In this document: positions 45,553 through 57,771 of the stretch, piece after piece
Position numbering within the stretch: position 1 is the stretch's first letter
Layout: each line of letters begins with the position of its first letter
Position numbers and translations under genes: made by a program
Notes under the pieces: generated by a model
The model's database searches: none
Told to the model about the DNA's origin: nothing
Seen by the model: only the letters and a program-made list of their open reading frames with translations
DNA from: Sambucus nigra
Taxonomy: Eukaryota; Streptophyta; Magnoliopsida; Dipsacales; Adoxaceae
DNA length: 64,000 bases
Reading direction: 5' to 3'
NCBI GenBank assembly: GCA_949130495.1
Contig: OX422220.1
Location: 121,643,810-121,707,809 of the forward strand

Positions 45553-46626
45553 TCATCTCAACGATGGAACTGTATTCTTTGGCACAATGTCCAAGATCGC
45601 TTGTGTTATCTTTAGATGGATTTCCTTCGACATCCCCACTTGGTCAAAGGACCATGAGAAATTGGGAAACTGAGCTACAATATGGTATTCCAACCCATAA
45701 TCTACTTCTTCATTATCCATATTGTACATATCTTCTACGTCTCTGGCACTAGCTTCGTTGTAGGCTATCACCATGTTAGCCATTCCCTTGGTGAGGTCCT
45801 CCAACGCTTACTCAAACTCCTCCTGTTTAATCTTTAGTTCCATCGCCTCAAACTCAGCCTCTTAATCATAAGAATCTACCAGATTAGCTACATGTGCTGG
45901 TAGTGGGTTGTTATTGATGTTCTCTTGAGGGATCTACAGAGTCCCTATTTTTATGTGTTTGCTTATAATCTTCCACAATGTAAAGAAGGTTGCCATTGGG
46001 TGACCAATAATTCGATGGATATGGAAATATTTGGGATTAGCTCTTGTCTCTGCATCTGGATCCACCGTTGGAGTGTCCTTAGGCTCGTAAACTATCCCCC
46101 CTTGGACCATTGTGTTGTAACAACTTACTACCTCCTTAACAATACAAGACAGTGGTGGTGGATCCTCTCTATCTTTATAAAATTTCTCTTGTTGTCCTTC
46201 TTTGGTTCTTCAGCACCCTCTCCTCCATTGTCATCCCCACTCATGGGGGCTGGCATTAGTTGCCTGAACATTATAAGCACCACGACCGGGTTTGGCCATA
46301 CGATCAACGAATGTTCCTTACTGCCTTTGAAAACGTTGCAAAAGTTCATTCACGCGTTTTGTTTATGAGGTGGAAGATTTACTCTGGGAGCAAACTTTTA
46401 GCACAAATATGAAGCAATTTGGACTCCTTGGCCTCCTCCCTCACATTAAGGGACCTTTATCTAAACCTTCGAACCTATGCTACCACTTCCTCCCCTGGCT
46501 GTTACTTCTCCCTGCCCAGCTATTTCAATGTGAACTCATCTTCTTCCAGAAAGAACTTCTGGACAAACCAAATGTGCATTTCCTCCCATGTTGAGACACT
46601 CTTCGGTGCCAAGTGAGAGTACCAGG
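45553..46626 (-). pseudogene. Ogre element B gag, C-terminal part
   Basis: On the minus strand the sequence near 46340-46615 translates, with stops, as LAPKSVSTWEEMHIWFVQKFF, then QPGEEVV, the usual end of the Tat/Ogre capsid domain. The 45553-45804 stretch is a gag-to-protease linker. Tat element C starts at 46627 and splits this gene; the N-terminal part resumes at 55937. Target-site bases ccagg (46622-46626) and catgg (55937-55941) flank the insertion. Confidence 0.7.
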
Positions 46627-47141
46627 TGTTTATGCCAAAAAATGGACTAGATCTAATTTTTTAATCACAGATAAAATATATGATTGCAATAAAATAAGTA
46701 AAAAAAGACAAAGAGTCTTAAAGCAGTTCGGCTATGTAAGAAAGCCTACGTACACTATTATTATATTAATTTCAGTGATTATAGAAAGTTAGGTACTCTT
46801 TTGTATAAGAATATCCTAGAATCCATTCTACCTTGCCCTTGATGAAAGGAATACATTGTATTTATATTGACCCGAAGATCAATGGCTGGAATGCCTTTAT
46901 ACATTTAAGCATTTACACCCGTACATAATGAATTTTATTGTTGGTTGTATGAACCACGTGAACTAAGACCTTTGGTTGTACTTCCCATATGGTGACTTTC
47001 ATTTATATTGATGGATTGTATTCTTCATGTTGGTCGGCATGCCTGCCGAAAAACTATCTGCTGATTAGAATTTATGCCACGTTAGAGACAATTGCGTACT
47101 TTTGATTGGTCCATGTGGGTGGATAATTTTTGGTGTGAACA
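46627..47141 (-). repeat. Tat element C 3' LTR
   Basis: 515 bp, TGTTTATGCC...GTGTGAACA on the plus strand; it aligns along its length with 55420-55936 and is followed by the PPT. Confidence 0.9.
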
Positions 47142-47157
47142 GAAGCCCCTAATACTT
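47142..47157 (-). promoter_or_regulatory. Tat element C polypurine tract
   Basis: The minus strand reads AAGTATTAGGGGCTTC next to the LTR start TGTTCACACC. It is short and interrupted but in the expected place. Confidence 0.6.
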
Positions 47158-47401
47158 CATTCTTTATGCTTTTGTTGAAAGTATGAAGTATATTTTCTTC
47201 AGAGTTGGTTAGCTTCTGCCGATGTATGGTACTTGTGAAAATTTTCCATATTTTGATTTTGCAATAACCTTTTTGTAAATATTTTGAAAATTAGTGAACC
47301 ATCGAAGGGTATATTGGTATTTTTGTTTATCAGAACTGCAAAGTCATCAGAATGTCAATCATAGAAGCAAGTAATCATTTCCTGCACGATTTCCCAGGTA
47401 A

Positions 47402-47411
47402 TCTATAAAAG
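47402..47411 (+). promoter_or_regulatory. Candidate TATA box of the antisense gene in C
   Basis: TCTATAAAAGG lies about 172 bp before the start codon at 47576. It is followed by a pyrimidine-rich leader that ends in an acceptor-like TTTACTGCAG just before the ATG. A TATA box lies at a comparable place in F1 (7660-7673). Confidence 0.5.
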
Positions 47412-47575
47412 GTAAGATTTTGTCGAATTTTAATACCAGACCTTTTTAAACTTTCAAACTCTTATTCTTCTCCAAGTTCTGAGCTTTTCTTTGCATTCTT
47501 CCTTTGCTTCAGTCATCATTTTCCCTGTAACCTTTATTTTTCCCTTTCACTTTTCTTTTTTTCTTTACTGCAGCC

Positions 47576-48640
47576 ATGATTTATATCATACATGGGGATT
47601 CCTTAGAGGAATTTAGGCGGGAAAGGAACATTCCTGACTGGGTGGACTTAAAACTGCCCATTCCACCTATTGAAGTATTTTCATTGCTTAAAGATCACTA
47701 TATTTCCCCTCTCTTCATTGCTGAGTGTGGCTTTACATTTCCCCCAATAGGTTTTGTTTAGAATTTTGCCAATATTTTGATGTCGTCCTAGCTAGGGTAG
47801 CCCCCAATACTTGGAGAGTGGTCAATGGGATTCATAAACTGAATCAAAAACATGGAACCCACATTAGTATCCTAGAGTTGATGTTCTGTTACAAGTGGGT
47901 TACCAGTAACAGTACATACTATATGAAAACAAGGTTTACTAACAGGGCCTTAGTTGTCAATTTTCTAGACTCCAATAAAGATTACTGTGATTATGGAGTC
48001 ATTGCAAAAAATTAGCAACATGATCCTTCAATAACAGGAGAAGTGTATGATGGGCCCAGGTGCCCCCGAGTGGGTCATGGCATAGGTTGTTATATTACTC
48101 TGTTTTTGAAACATCAACTGTTTGATGATAGGCTGACTTGATATTGTCTTCTCTTGTTTCTGGTTTGTGTAGCTGACAAAAAAAAGAAGTGTCTAAAGAA
48201 AGAGGAGGTGAACATCCAAGAGCTGAAATTCCTTAGGAACAATCACTAGAGGATTGGCGAGGAACATCCTAAATATGCTTCTTATCTGTTGTAGTACATG
48301 ATCTCCATAACTTTATTTATGGCATGGACCACCACTTCTACAGTTGCTGACCCCATCAATCTTGAGGAAGAACTAATCCCTACGTTCTCTACTGAAGAAT
48401 CTGCTGGTGCAGAGAAGGATTTGGGGACTTTTTCTTCCTTTGAATCCTTGGATATTTCTATAATTCCTTCCTCTCCACTTGCTGCTATGGGAAATAGGAA
48501 GATCCCTAATTTGAGTACTTGAGCCTTGTCTCCACTGCCAAGAAAGATATTGGGAATGATAAGAAGCCAAAAAAGTATCCAAGGATGATCCTCTTTTATT
48601 AATTCTCCTTACACTCTTGATGATCATCCTGCCGGAATGG
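47576..48640 (+). pseudogene. Antisense Transposase_28-like gene in Tat element C
   Basis: The gene starts at 47576 (gccATGATT) and runs opposite to the element. The first open piece (61 codons) contains RNIPDWVDLKLPIPP and ECGFTFPP and ends in a stop. The second piece (47725-48015) contains APNTWRVVNGIHKLNQ, ISILELMFCYKWV and FLDSNKDYCDYGVIAKN. The order of hydrophobic and aromatic blocks fits the Transposase_28 family. An 87-bp intron is inferred at 48086-48172 (CATAG/GTTGTT to GTGTAG/CTGAC). Beyond it a basic stretch (KKKKCLKKEE) and an acidic Ser-rich tail (48298-48522) are seen. The copy at 7859 shares this layout. Its function is unknown, and it is broken by stops. Confidence 0.6.
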
Positions 48641-49530
48641 AGAGAGTGTCACCAACTCAGCCAACTTCCAAAGCTCAAGGAAAATGTCTTGTTGAATAGA
48701 TTTTCTGTATTTTGTTATTTGAATGTAATACATTTAATATATGATAACAAATCGATATTTTTGTGTTGTCAACTCCTGACTACTTGCTCAATTAGTCAAC
48801 TTAGTTATTGTCTAATAATGAATCATTAAACTGTAATTGTAAGGCCATAGATTCTACAAATGCACTTAGATTTATTAATACAAGTTTTTCATTAGTTATT
48901 AGTGGTGACCAAGTGTATAAGGAATATATGTGTGTATTCCATTGGTTAGGAATCTTTACATGTCTTCCAGCATTTAACGTAATCAGGTAAAACTTATTTG
49001 TAACTATTTTAGTTGTATTCGAAGTTTTACAGACTTCTTGATTTTGACTTGTCAAAGATGGAGTCAAACATAAAGTAAATTATTCTTGCCGATCAAGTAT
49101 GTTTGGATTGTATTCCTGTTGTTTACTTCATTGGATAATACTTATTATTCGTGACTTGTTGATACAGCGTCATAAACGAAGTAATAACTACTTCTTATTT
49201 GTGACTTGTATATACGAAGTCATACATGAAGTTTAATCGTGGGCGAAAAATGATTGTGCCTTAAGTTGTTGGTGCATTTGGAATTTGATAAATTCAACCT
49301 AATTTAGTATGTTTTGTTGATCAACAGATAAGCACCTAATTAAGGATGTATGTGTTGTTTATCGGTAAGAACTGAAGACCAAGAGACATTTTTCTTTGTT
49401 TTTTCTGGGGGATGTATATCACTGTACTCCAAAAAAATCAAAATTTTTTGTAGGGACTGAAATCAAAATTTGATTGAAAGTTGAACAATAGTTATTTTGA
49501 ACATAAAGCAAAAGAAAATACAATTATGGC
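48641..49530. other. Spacer between antisense gene and integrase of element C
   Basis: AT-rich, no supported coding region. Short open frames at 48617, 48801 and 48808 show no motif. It probably holds the 3' untranslated regions of the two convergent genes. Confidence 0.4.
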
Positions 49531-49539
49531 AATCCCTTG

Positions 49540-50620
49540 AGTTATTGATAATACTTTCGTAGGTGCTCGGCGTTCTAGGGGTTTTTGAATTCTTCCCCTT
49601 TCATGGTCTCAAGCCGATAGATTCCTATTCGAATTAATGAAGAAATGTGATATGGGCCATGCCAATTGGCCTTAAGCTTGTTGTTCTTCTGAATGAACTT
49701 TTAAGGACATAGTCACCTTCGTTTAAGTTAGTCAGCTTAACCTTTTTGTCATAAAAGCGAGATGTATTGTGTTGGTATGCAGCATTTCTGAGAGCAACAT
49801 CTTCTCTGACTTCTTCCAACATATCTAAATCCAATCATCGCATCATGTCACTGGTTGGAGAATAAAAATTTGAGAACCTATGAGTTGGTAGGCTTATCTT
49901 GGATGTACCATGGCGTCTGTCCCAAATGCAAGCATGTATGGTGTCTCTCTAGTTACTGTTCTTGGCGCCATTCATTAGGCCCATAGAATATTATGCAATT
50001 CATTTATCCAGTTGCCCTTAGCAGCATCAAGCCTCTTCTTTAGTCCATTGAGAAGTGTTATATTTATCACTTTGGTTTGACCATTACTTTGAGGATGACC
50101 TGGTGCAAAATGTAGTTTCTAGATTTTAAACTGACACAATATGCTTCAAACTCATCGTTGTCAAATTTTGTTCCATGGGCTTTAATAAAGACATAGGGCA
50201 ACCCATATCTACATATGATGCTCTTACAAATGAATGGATACACCTTCTCATAAGGCATTTCAATCAATGGCTCTATTTCCACCCATTTGGTGAAGTAATC
50301 AACAACAACTACCAAGTATTTGAATCTGCCTTTGGTGGCCGGCAGTGGGCCGACCAGGTTAATTCCCCAAATAGCGAAGGGCCAAGGTGAAGTAATTGGA
50401 GCTAGATCGGTGTTGGGTGCTCTACGAATTGTAGATAAATTCTATCACTTTTCACACTTTCTTACGAAGGCTTTACAATATGCCCTCATAGTTAGCTAGT
50501 AATAGCCACATGTGTTGATTCTTTGGAGCAGCGGCTAACTAGTTGAATGAGCTCCACAAGAACCTTCATGCACTTCTTTAATGAAATCTTCCACCTCCAA
50601 TGGATGAACACAGCGTAGTA
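49540..50620 (-). pseudogene. Tat element C integrase
   Basis: The minus strand begins with VHEGSCGAHSTS and CEKC, the HHCC zinc-binding domain (about 50460-50590). The core then reads VVVVDYFTKWVEIEPL, IICRYGLPYVFIKAHGTKF and FDNDEFEAYC. The second catalytic site, normally SDNGTxF, is altered to KAHGTKF, so a catalytic Asp is lost. The C-terminal open stretch (49634-49834) has LNEGDYVLKSSFR. It is upstream, in the element sense, of the antisense gene. Confidence 0.8.
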
Positions 50621-50699
50621 AGAATATTATTAATCTCTTTTGATACAAAACCCCTTTATTCAATACATATCGTGCTACTTTATTCCAGAGCTTTTTGTC

Positions 50700-51960
50700 T
50701 TCTTTGGGATCAGGTGGTAGGATTCCGTCTTTAATATAGGCCTTGATTGGGTCCATCCAAGAAGGTCCAAAATCTATGGCAATAAAATTATCCATTAAGT
50801 CCTCATCAATGTTTCGATTGGCCAAGATATATATTGGAATTGTTCTTCTGAGCTCAATTCTTGTTGTCGACGCTTATCGAGCAAGAGCATCAGCTCGAAC
50901 GTTTGTTATTTCGGGGATCCCGTTCATTTGTACAATTAGAAACTTGGAAATAATTTCTATGGTTATGGAAAAGTATCTGGTCATCAATTCTCCCTTGACC
51001 CCATATAAACGAAACACTCGGTTGACAACTAGTTATGAATCATTGTGTGCTATTTACTGCTCGGTGCCTATTGAGTGGGATAAATTCGGCCCGACCATCA
51101 AAGCTTCATACGCCGCTTCATTGTTTGACACCTTAAATTGGAACCTGAGTGCATATTCAATATCAATAGCGTAAGAAGTATTGAGTATTATACCTTCTCC
51201 ACTTCCAGTCGCATATGAAGATCCATCCATGTACAAATTTCACAATGGGATATCACTACTAATGCTTTCTTCAGATAGAACTTCGTGGTGGAATACTTTC
51301 TTACTCTCCTCTTCATACTTCTGAGTTATATCATTAGTTTTAGATGATTCAGGATGATCGAATGCAACTTCTACTTGCTTTTTAATTGAGCTCTCTTCCT
51401 TAAAAGTTTGCTCGACAGGCAAATGTGGTTGGTTGGGAACCTTTGGATAAGTGAACTCAGCGATGAAATCCGCTAAATCTTGGTCTTTTAATGAAGACCT
51501 TGGTTAATAGATAATGTCATACTCCCCCAGTTCTATAACCCAGTACATTAGTCTTCCTGAATTTTCAGGCTTGTGGAGTGCTTGTCGAAGAGGTAGGTCA
51601 GTATACACAATTATAGTATGTTCTTGGAAATAAGGCTTCATATGCCTGGAGGATTAAATGAGTGCTAAATATAACTTTTCCTAGTGTGTGTATCTGATCT
51701 CGGCTCCCATTAATGCTTTGCTGGTGTAGTAAACTGGCTTTTGGATCCCATTATGTAAGCAAACCAAGGCCGAGCTAATTGCAGACTCAGAAACAACTAA
51801 GTATAAGAATAATTTTTCTCCCAAAACAGGTCGGGATAGTAAAGGTGGTGATCCCAATCACTTCTTCAATTCTTGGAACGCTTCTTCACATTCTGAATTC
51901 CACTCAAAAGTTTTTCTCAACTCATTAAATAATGGCAAAAATCTATCTGTTACCCAAAAA
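50700..51960 (-). pseudogene. Tat element C RNase H modules and linker
   Basis: The second, Tat-specific RNase H is seen at 51054-51236: MDGSSYATGSGEGIIL, IEYALRFQFKVSNNEAAYEALM. A hydrophilic linker precedes it (51240-51422). The first RNase H and tether occupy about 51450-51960 in broken frames (for example an SAISSALVCLHNG-like stretch). The DGSS and NNEA motifs are as in element B. Confidence 0.7.
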
Positions 51961-52780
51961 ATAAATCTGTTTAAAGCTGCTACTCTTTCGGTAAGCCTTT
52001 TTACATCTTTCTTAGAAGTCGGCGACTACATTTCTATTAAAGCTTTTATCTCTTCTGGATTAGCTTCAATTCCTCTTTGATTAACTATGAAGACGAAGAA
52101 CATTCATTTATACTCAGAACACACACTTGGTCATATTCAACTTCATCTGATGCTTTTCCAACTGATCAAAGGTCTGACTGAGGTCGCTGATATGATCTTA
52201 GGTTTTCTTTATTTTTGTTAACATATCATCCACATAAACCTCCATATTCTTGCATATTGTCTCTTAAAATACCTTGTTCACAACCTCCGGTACGTCGCTC
52301 TAGTATTTTTTAGCCCAAAGGGCATTAAATTGTAGTAAGTTCTTTAGTTGGTGATGAAAGTTGTGCTTTATTTATCTTCTGGATTTATCTTTATCTACTT
52401 ATACCTAGAATAAGCATCCATGAAGCTCCAAAGCTCATATCCTGATGTAGCATCCACCAATTGATCGATTCTAGGCAATGAAAAGTGGTCTTTTGGGCAG
52501 GCTTTATTTAGATCAGTAAAATCCACACACACCCTCCACTTATCATTTTTCTTTTTGACCATTACAACGTTGATTAACCAGATTGGATACTTAAAATCTT
52601 CAATAAATTGGGCTTTTTGAAGTTTCTCCATCTCTTCCTGAATAGCTTGATTTTTTTTTTTACTGAAAACCCTGCGCATCTGCTTGATCGGCTTAGCATC
52701 CTTATTGATGTTGATCTCCTGATAGAGGAAATTGGGGTCAATCTCGTCATATCCTCATGGCTCTAAGAAAATACATTTCT
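51961..52780 (-). pseudogene. Tat element C reverse transcriptase
   Basis: The N-terminal open stretch (52395-52679, minus) reads AIQEEMEKLQKAQFIEDFKYP, VVMVKKKNDKWRVCVDFTDLN and ACPKDHFSLPRIDQLVDATSG, then FMDAYSRYK. These are close to the Tat consensus. The active site YVDD lies at about 52222-52239, in another frame because of indels. Confidence 0.85.
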
Positions 52781-52967
52781 TCACTGCTTAGAAAACATAA
52801 TTAATTCCTTTATAAGGATTGGATCCAGTGTCAAGACGATCTGCGTGGTCCTCTCTGGCTTGTCATCGTCTAAGACAATATTTTTAGTAGCTTCCATAAT
52901 CCGCTCTTTGACTAACTCTATCTCATCTTAGAGATCTAAAGTTTCAACTTCATAATCACTGTTGGTC

Positions 52968-53420
52968 TCAATGGTATACCTGATAAGTGGTGGTCTTCTT
53001 CTTCAAATCAACCAAGTCTTCTTGCTTAGATGAGGAGTAATAACACTCTATGGCTACCTTTTGGTCACCTTTAACAACATCAACCCCAAAGTGAGCTGGT
53101 AACTTCAAGCATTGATGGATTGTTGACGGTATAACTTCAAACTTTTGCAATCCTACCCTACCGAGGATCAAATTATAGGCAGAGTGAACATTTTTATCCA
53201 TCATAAAAAAAGTGTATTTTTCAGTACGACTTACCGGCCAAGTGCTGAATAATATTTCTAGCTTGACTGGGCCCAATGGGTAAACCTTTTCACCGGTTAA
53301 ACTTATTAGTGACCTGTGGTAAGGTTCTAGTTGGCTGAGTTTCAAGTCTAGGTTTTGAAAGCATGGGTAAAACATTATATCAGCCAAACTCCCATTATCA
53401 ATCAAAACTCCAGCGATGAC
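52968..53420 (-). pseudogene. Tat element C protease
   Basis: The 145-codon minus-strand stretch starts IDNGSLADIMFYPCF, matching the Tat protease DNGSSADILF active-site block. It continues MMDKNVHSAYNLILGRVGLQ and STIHQCLKLPAHFGV, then GDQKVAIECYY, all in family order. This is one of the better-kept stretches in the window. Confidence 0.85.
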
Positions 53421-53465
53421 GGCATCCTGGATTCTAAACTTGATAATGATTAGATCATCATGGGG

Positions 53466-55351
53466 TTAGAGTACCCCAAAGAGGTCATTCTTGGAAAAGT
53501 CAATTACCAATTTGTCTTTATTGGCCTTCCTGGGTCGATCATCTTCATTTAGATTAATTCTTTGGATATACGAACATGCATGTGCCTCATTCGAGTAGGC
53601 CTTCCTTTCAGCAGTGTGATCTCCTCCACCTGCATCGCCACTTTTCATTACATGACAATCAAATGAGCCAAAACTTATCATAGCTACCTCACGCTCTGGT
53701 TACTTAGGATTTTTTAGCAGGTTCGGATCATCTTCATAACGATCTTCATGGTTTCTCTCTTGTTATCTCTGGGCTTGCATAGAGAATTTGATCCTCCCCT
53801 TGGTTCTCTGCCTTCTTACCGATCAACAGACTTGTTCAGTTTTTCTCGGCGAATAAGAGATTACACTTCATTATTTGAAGCGATACAGTTATCTGTTATA
53901 TAGCCATGATCCTTATGCAAATTTATCTCTCCTTTTAGGAGGTGCCCTCAATCTTTCAGGTCATCGTAAATCCTTATTGTGATTGATTTACTCTAGGATA
54001 TGATGAATGCTAATAGTCAATGGAGTATAAGTTACATAATTTTTTAGCTTGTCATCCTTCTTTGGATTCTGCTCCTTCTGCTCGTTTTGATCCTTCTTAC
54101 CATGCTTAGTGGTTGGATTCTATTTTGTTGCCATTGCTTCCTCAACGTTCATTATTTTTCTTACCATAGTCATGAGCTCAGTCATGGTTTTAGGAGGACC
54201 TTTGGCCAGAGCATAATGAAGTTTCTCGGGAATCAATCCACTCATAAGAGTGGTAATGGCTATTTTTTCTTTGTAGTCAACCACTTTCAATTTCTCATTG
54301 TTAAAATGAGCGATGTACTCCCTGGTTATTAACCCTACTCGCCACCTTACACTCAAGAGAAGGGCTACTCACTTCACCGGCTTGGCCCCAAAATAAAAAT
54401 TTCTAATAAACATCTCGACAAGCTTATTGAAGTTGATTATTTATCCTTAGGATAGGTTATTTTACCATATTTGGACTGAACCCGTAATCGTACTTGAAAA
54501 TTCCCTACATCTCATTTCATCTGGGACTGAATAAATGTCAGTTGCAGCTTGATATTGCTCGATGTGTAAAACTGGATCAGTTTTACCATTATACTTTTGG
54601 GTGACCACAGGAGTTTTAAACTTTTATGGAGTTAGGAAATTAACAATTGCCTGAATGAAGGGATATCCTTTGGTGAAATTCCTCTGTAAGGGATTCTTTA
54701 CTTTGCCATATCTCCCAACCAATCTTTCAATCACTGGAATAATCCTTTCCATGATGGATTTCATGCGTCAGTTTTGTGTGAAATAGATCGGTTGTCCTAA
54801 CCATGTGTTTGTTCTGAGATCTCTTCCTGAGAAGTCTGGTCGGCATGTACAGATCGTCAAACTCTTGATCTTGACCTGACTAAGGCTTCACGGTGGTTAT
54901 CTGGATATTGAGTAGTTTTTGATAACACTCTTGGAAGGTTCCTATTTGCTCGGGGCCCCAAACGGTCAAAAGGCAAAGCTTTACTCAACTTTTTTAGGAC
55001 ACTTGGGATTTCAGGAGATAAAAAATGTCCATCATAAAACTCTGTGGCTTTAATCGAAGAACTGACTCCTGGGTGATAAGTCCTATCATTAGATGATTTA
55101 CAATATCTATGTAGGCTATGACTAGGAGGTGGGGGCGATATTTCTCTCATTGGTGAAGGAATTGCTTGCTGCTTAGATAGGGCTTGAGATCTGGCTTGTA
55201 TTGACTATGCCAATTGTCTTATTACTTCCTGCATAGCATCTTGACCCCTAACAATACTGACAAGAATCCTATTTAGGTCATCTACTATAGGCGGAACAGA
55301 TAGAATGATTAGGTTGCCTTCGATCCTGGAATTGGGATTTGGATCATTCAT
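53466..55351 (-). pseudogene. Tat element C gag
   Basis: The start ATG is inferred at 55349-55351 (MNDPNPNSR), just inside the PBS. The N-terminal part (54857-55351) is long, hydrophilic and Ser/Pro-rich. The capsid end at 54120-54356 reads YIAHFNNEKLKVVDYKEKIA, LMSGLIPEKLHYALAKGPP and MNVEEAM, matching Tat gag (xxVxxFNxExLxVxxxxExxA, then FxxGLxPxxFxxSLxKxPP). Many stops and shifts lie between these parts. Confidence 0.75.
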
Positions 55352-55399
55352 TTTTTTTAACAAGGATATAGAGATTGAGAACGAAAATTAAAAACACAT

Positions 55400-55419
55400 T
55401 CCCACAGACGACACCAATC
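55400..55419 (-). promoter_or_regulatory. Tat element C primer-binding site region
   Basis: The minus strand reads GATTGGTGTCGTCTGTGGGA directly after the 5' LTR end. This TTGGxGxCGTCTGTGGG form is the usual PBS segment of Tat elements. Confidence 0.7.
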
Positions 55420-55936
55420 TGTTGATGCCAAAAAATGGACTAGATCCAATTTTCTAATCACATATAAAATATATGATTGCAATGAAATAAGTAAAAAAAA
55501 GACAAAGATTTTTAAAGTGGTTTAGCTGTGTAAGAAAGTCTACTTCCACTGTTATTGTATTGATTTCAGTGATTACAGAAAGGTAGGTACTCTTGTGAAT
55601 AAGAATATCCTAGAATCCATTCTACATTTCCTTTGATGAAAGGAATATAATGTATTTATAGTGACCCGAAGATCAAGGGTTGGAATGCCTTTATACATTT
55701 AAGCATTTATACCCGTACATAATGAATGTGATGGTTGGTTGTATGAACCACGTACGATAATACCTTTCGTTGTACTTCCTGTGTGGTGGCTTTTGATTTA
55801 TATTGATAGTCTACATTCTTCATGTTGGTCGCCATTCTCACTGAGCAACTATCTGCAGACTAGGATTTATGCCACATTGGAGACACTTGCCCACTTTTGA
55901 TTGGTCCATGTGGGTGGATAATTTTTTGTATCAACA
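55420..55936 (-). repeat. Tat element C 5' LTR
   Basis: 517 bp; on the plus strand TGTTGATGCC...GTATCAACA. It matches the 3' LTR at 46627-47141. Confidence 0.9.
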
Positions 55937-56471
55937 CATGGTATAAGACTTATCGGTGAGGTATTTGTAAAACTCCCTCAACCTTAGCTTCTTATTGTTC
56001 CAATGAAACCTCAGATGCTCAATAAAGAGCATGATGTGCTCCTTCGAGTTTCTTCCTTTTTCGGTGTACTTAGGGTTCATCATTATACTCTTAAGGGTAA
56101 GGAGTACAAAAATCTTCGTACATCAATGATACCTCACTGGATGACTGCGAGTAATCTACTATCATCTTTAGAATCTCCTTCTACATCTCATTCCTCATTT
56201 CTTCCAAGGAAGATGCAGGAGTTTTCTCAGCTATTGGATAATTGAGATGAGGGACCACAGGTGGAATACTTGCCACACCTGGGGTACTCACTATTGGGAT
56301 AGGTGTAGGTACGGTGCTCGTGGGGCTAGGTCCCATTAGAGATACGCTTAATGGTGATATCGAATCCGCCAGTGGTGTTACAAAGAAGCTGGGGTCAAAT
56401 CCCCCTCCCAAAGCCATTTCAGCTATGTGAGTCTGCAAGAACTCGAAGAACTTTCCCATGAGAAGGTCCAT
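55937..56471 (-). pseudogene. Ogre element B gag, N-terminal part
   Basis: The open stretch 56181-56471 starts MDLLMGKFFEFLQTHIAEM and has a Pro/Thr/Ser-rich middle. Further on, in broken frames, a capsid-like sequence leads into the insertion of Tat element C at 55936. The join with 46626 restores the gag order on the minus strand. Confidence 0.65.
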
Positions 56472-56670
56472 CTGTGATTTTCACAACACGACGTTAATGG
56501 AAGCTTGTGTCACTGTTGGGACTCATGTTGCTATTTGATATTAGGGAACCTCCACCAAGGAGCTCTATCCCAAGCAGTCTCAAGCTCCCTTACTTATTCC
56601 TCGCTATTGGATAGCATTAAAATTAATGATGCAGGTAACGTTATCTTATGCCATATTTTTAGAAGAATAC

Positions 56671-56690
56671 CTCCCCACCAGAGTTGCCAA
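56671..56690 (-). promoter_or_regulatory. Ogre element B primer-binding site (tRNA-Arg type)
   Basis: The minus strand reads TTGGCAACTCTGGTGGGGAG, one base inside the LTR. Ogre elements are known for a PBS of the TGGCGACTCxGCTGGGGA form that pairs with arginine tRNA; this is a close variant. Confidence 0.75.
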
Positions 56691-56691
56691 A

Positions 56692-57771
56692 TGTAAGAGG
56701 GTAGTCCCCTTAAAGTCTCTCACAAGTCTCTCATGTATAACTCAAATAATAATAAAGGGAAATAAGAAGTAACTCATTTAAAGGGAGAGATAAGTAAGCA
56801 CCCTAGATACACCTTCGCAGGCATCCAACACACCAACAACCTGTGAAGGATCTCTAGTTAGCTATTAAAAGTTCATAATTAATGAAAATGGTGGGTGACT
56901 AAACCCTCTAATTTGTAATAACTTCTCTCTGATATATTCTCTCTCTAGCAATAAATCTCTAGAAAGAACTCTCCCATCTCAGAAGTCGTTAAAGCCCATA
57001 AATATCCCCACACGCCTATCACACTTCACGTCAAAAAAATTAAATGCCTAATGGGTCAGTAAACCCTACGTCATGATCATTAAATTCCAAGACATGACTT
57101 TTGCCTAATCGTTGTGCGTCAGAGGACTGTCACCACAAAGGTGGCTCACCAAACTGTCTAACAACCCCAATACCACAGTGGTTTACTTGAGTTTGAATTA
57201 TAGAGTGTTTAACTGGGTGGTGACATCACCTAAAGTAGATGTGACATTTGGTAGGGGCCTATTTTTCTCAAAGCTTAATATACGATGGAACTCAAGGTTG
57301 CTATACACGAGCTTCCACAGTTAAAAGATCTCTCAGTGTTTTACCGGGTGTATCTAAGATGGTCAGGACAATCCCTAACGCTTCCTTACTAATCAATCCT
57401 CCAAATAAATTCCCTCTGAATTTTTCACGATCGGGTCATTCAATAGAGCATGTAAGCTCTCCTAGGCCCTACCCAGGGTGGTCTCTGACGAGTACCGTTT
57501 GACCTCACACTCAATATTACAATCGTTATAGAATTACAATCATTGTATTTGAAAGGTATAATTTAACTAAGTAAGAAATGAACATAAAGAAGATCTCTCT
57601 CGGCCAATATCCTCGCTGGGTTGCGTCACTGGGTTTCCTCACTGAGGTGCTTCACTGAGCTGCTTTGCTGAGTTGTCTCATTGTTTTCATGCTGCTTCCT
57701 TCTCTTGAGCCTCTTCTATTTCCTGGGGAGGATTTCTCTAATTCTAAGATTATCTTCAAGCCCCACCTACA
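56692..57771 (-). mobile_element. Ogre/Tat element B, 5' LTR (1,080 bp)
   Basis: On the plus strand it runs TGTAAGAGGGTAG...CCACCTACA. It matches the two parts of the 3' LTR at 33297-33889 and 36907-37894 but lacks the LINE fragment and solo LTR. The PBS adjoins its low end. The outer flank is an AC microsatellite, against a TA microsatellite on the other side, so no clean target-site duplication can be read. Confidence 0.85.

Larger units (their letters stand above)
46627..55936 (-). mobile_element. Tat-type retrotransposon C, full structure (9,310 bp)
   Basis: This is a structurally complete but decayed Ty3/gypsy Tat element, nested in Ogre gag. It has 515- and 517-bp LTRs (46627-47141, 55420-55936), PBS, gag, protease, RT, two RNase H modules, integrase, an antisense Transposase_28-like gene and PPT. 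By eye the LTRs differ at roughly one base in ten, so the insertion is old compared with the TRIM. The target-site duplication is degraded (ccagg against catgg). Confidence 0.85.

Noticed and set aside
45925..46616. Plus-strand open frames of up to 147 codons over Ogre gag
   Set aside because: The minus strand carries recognisable gag motifs; the plus-strand frames show none.
56003..56245. 80-codon plus-strand open frame
   Set aside because: The minus strand here is the N-terminal gag of the Ogre element; the frame shows no cargo-gene motif.
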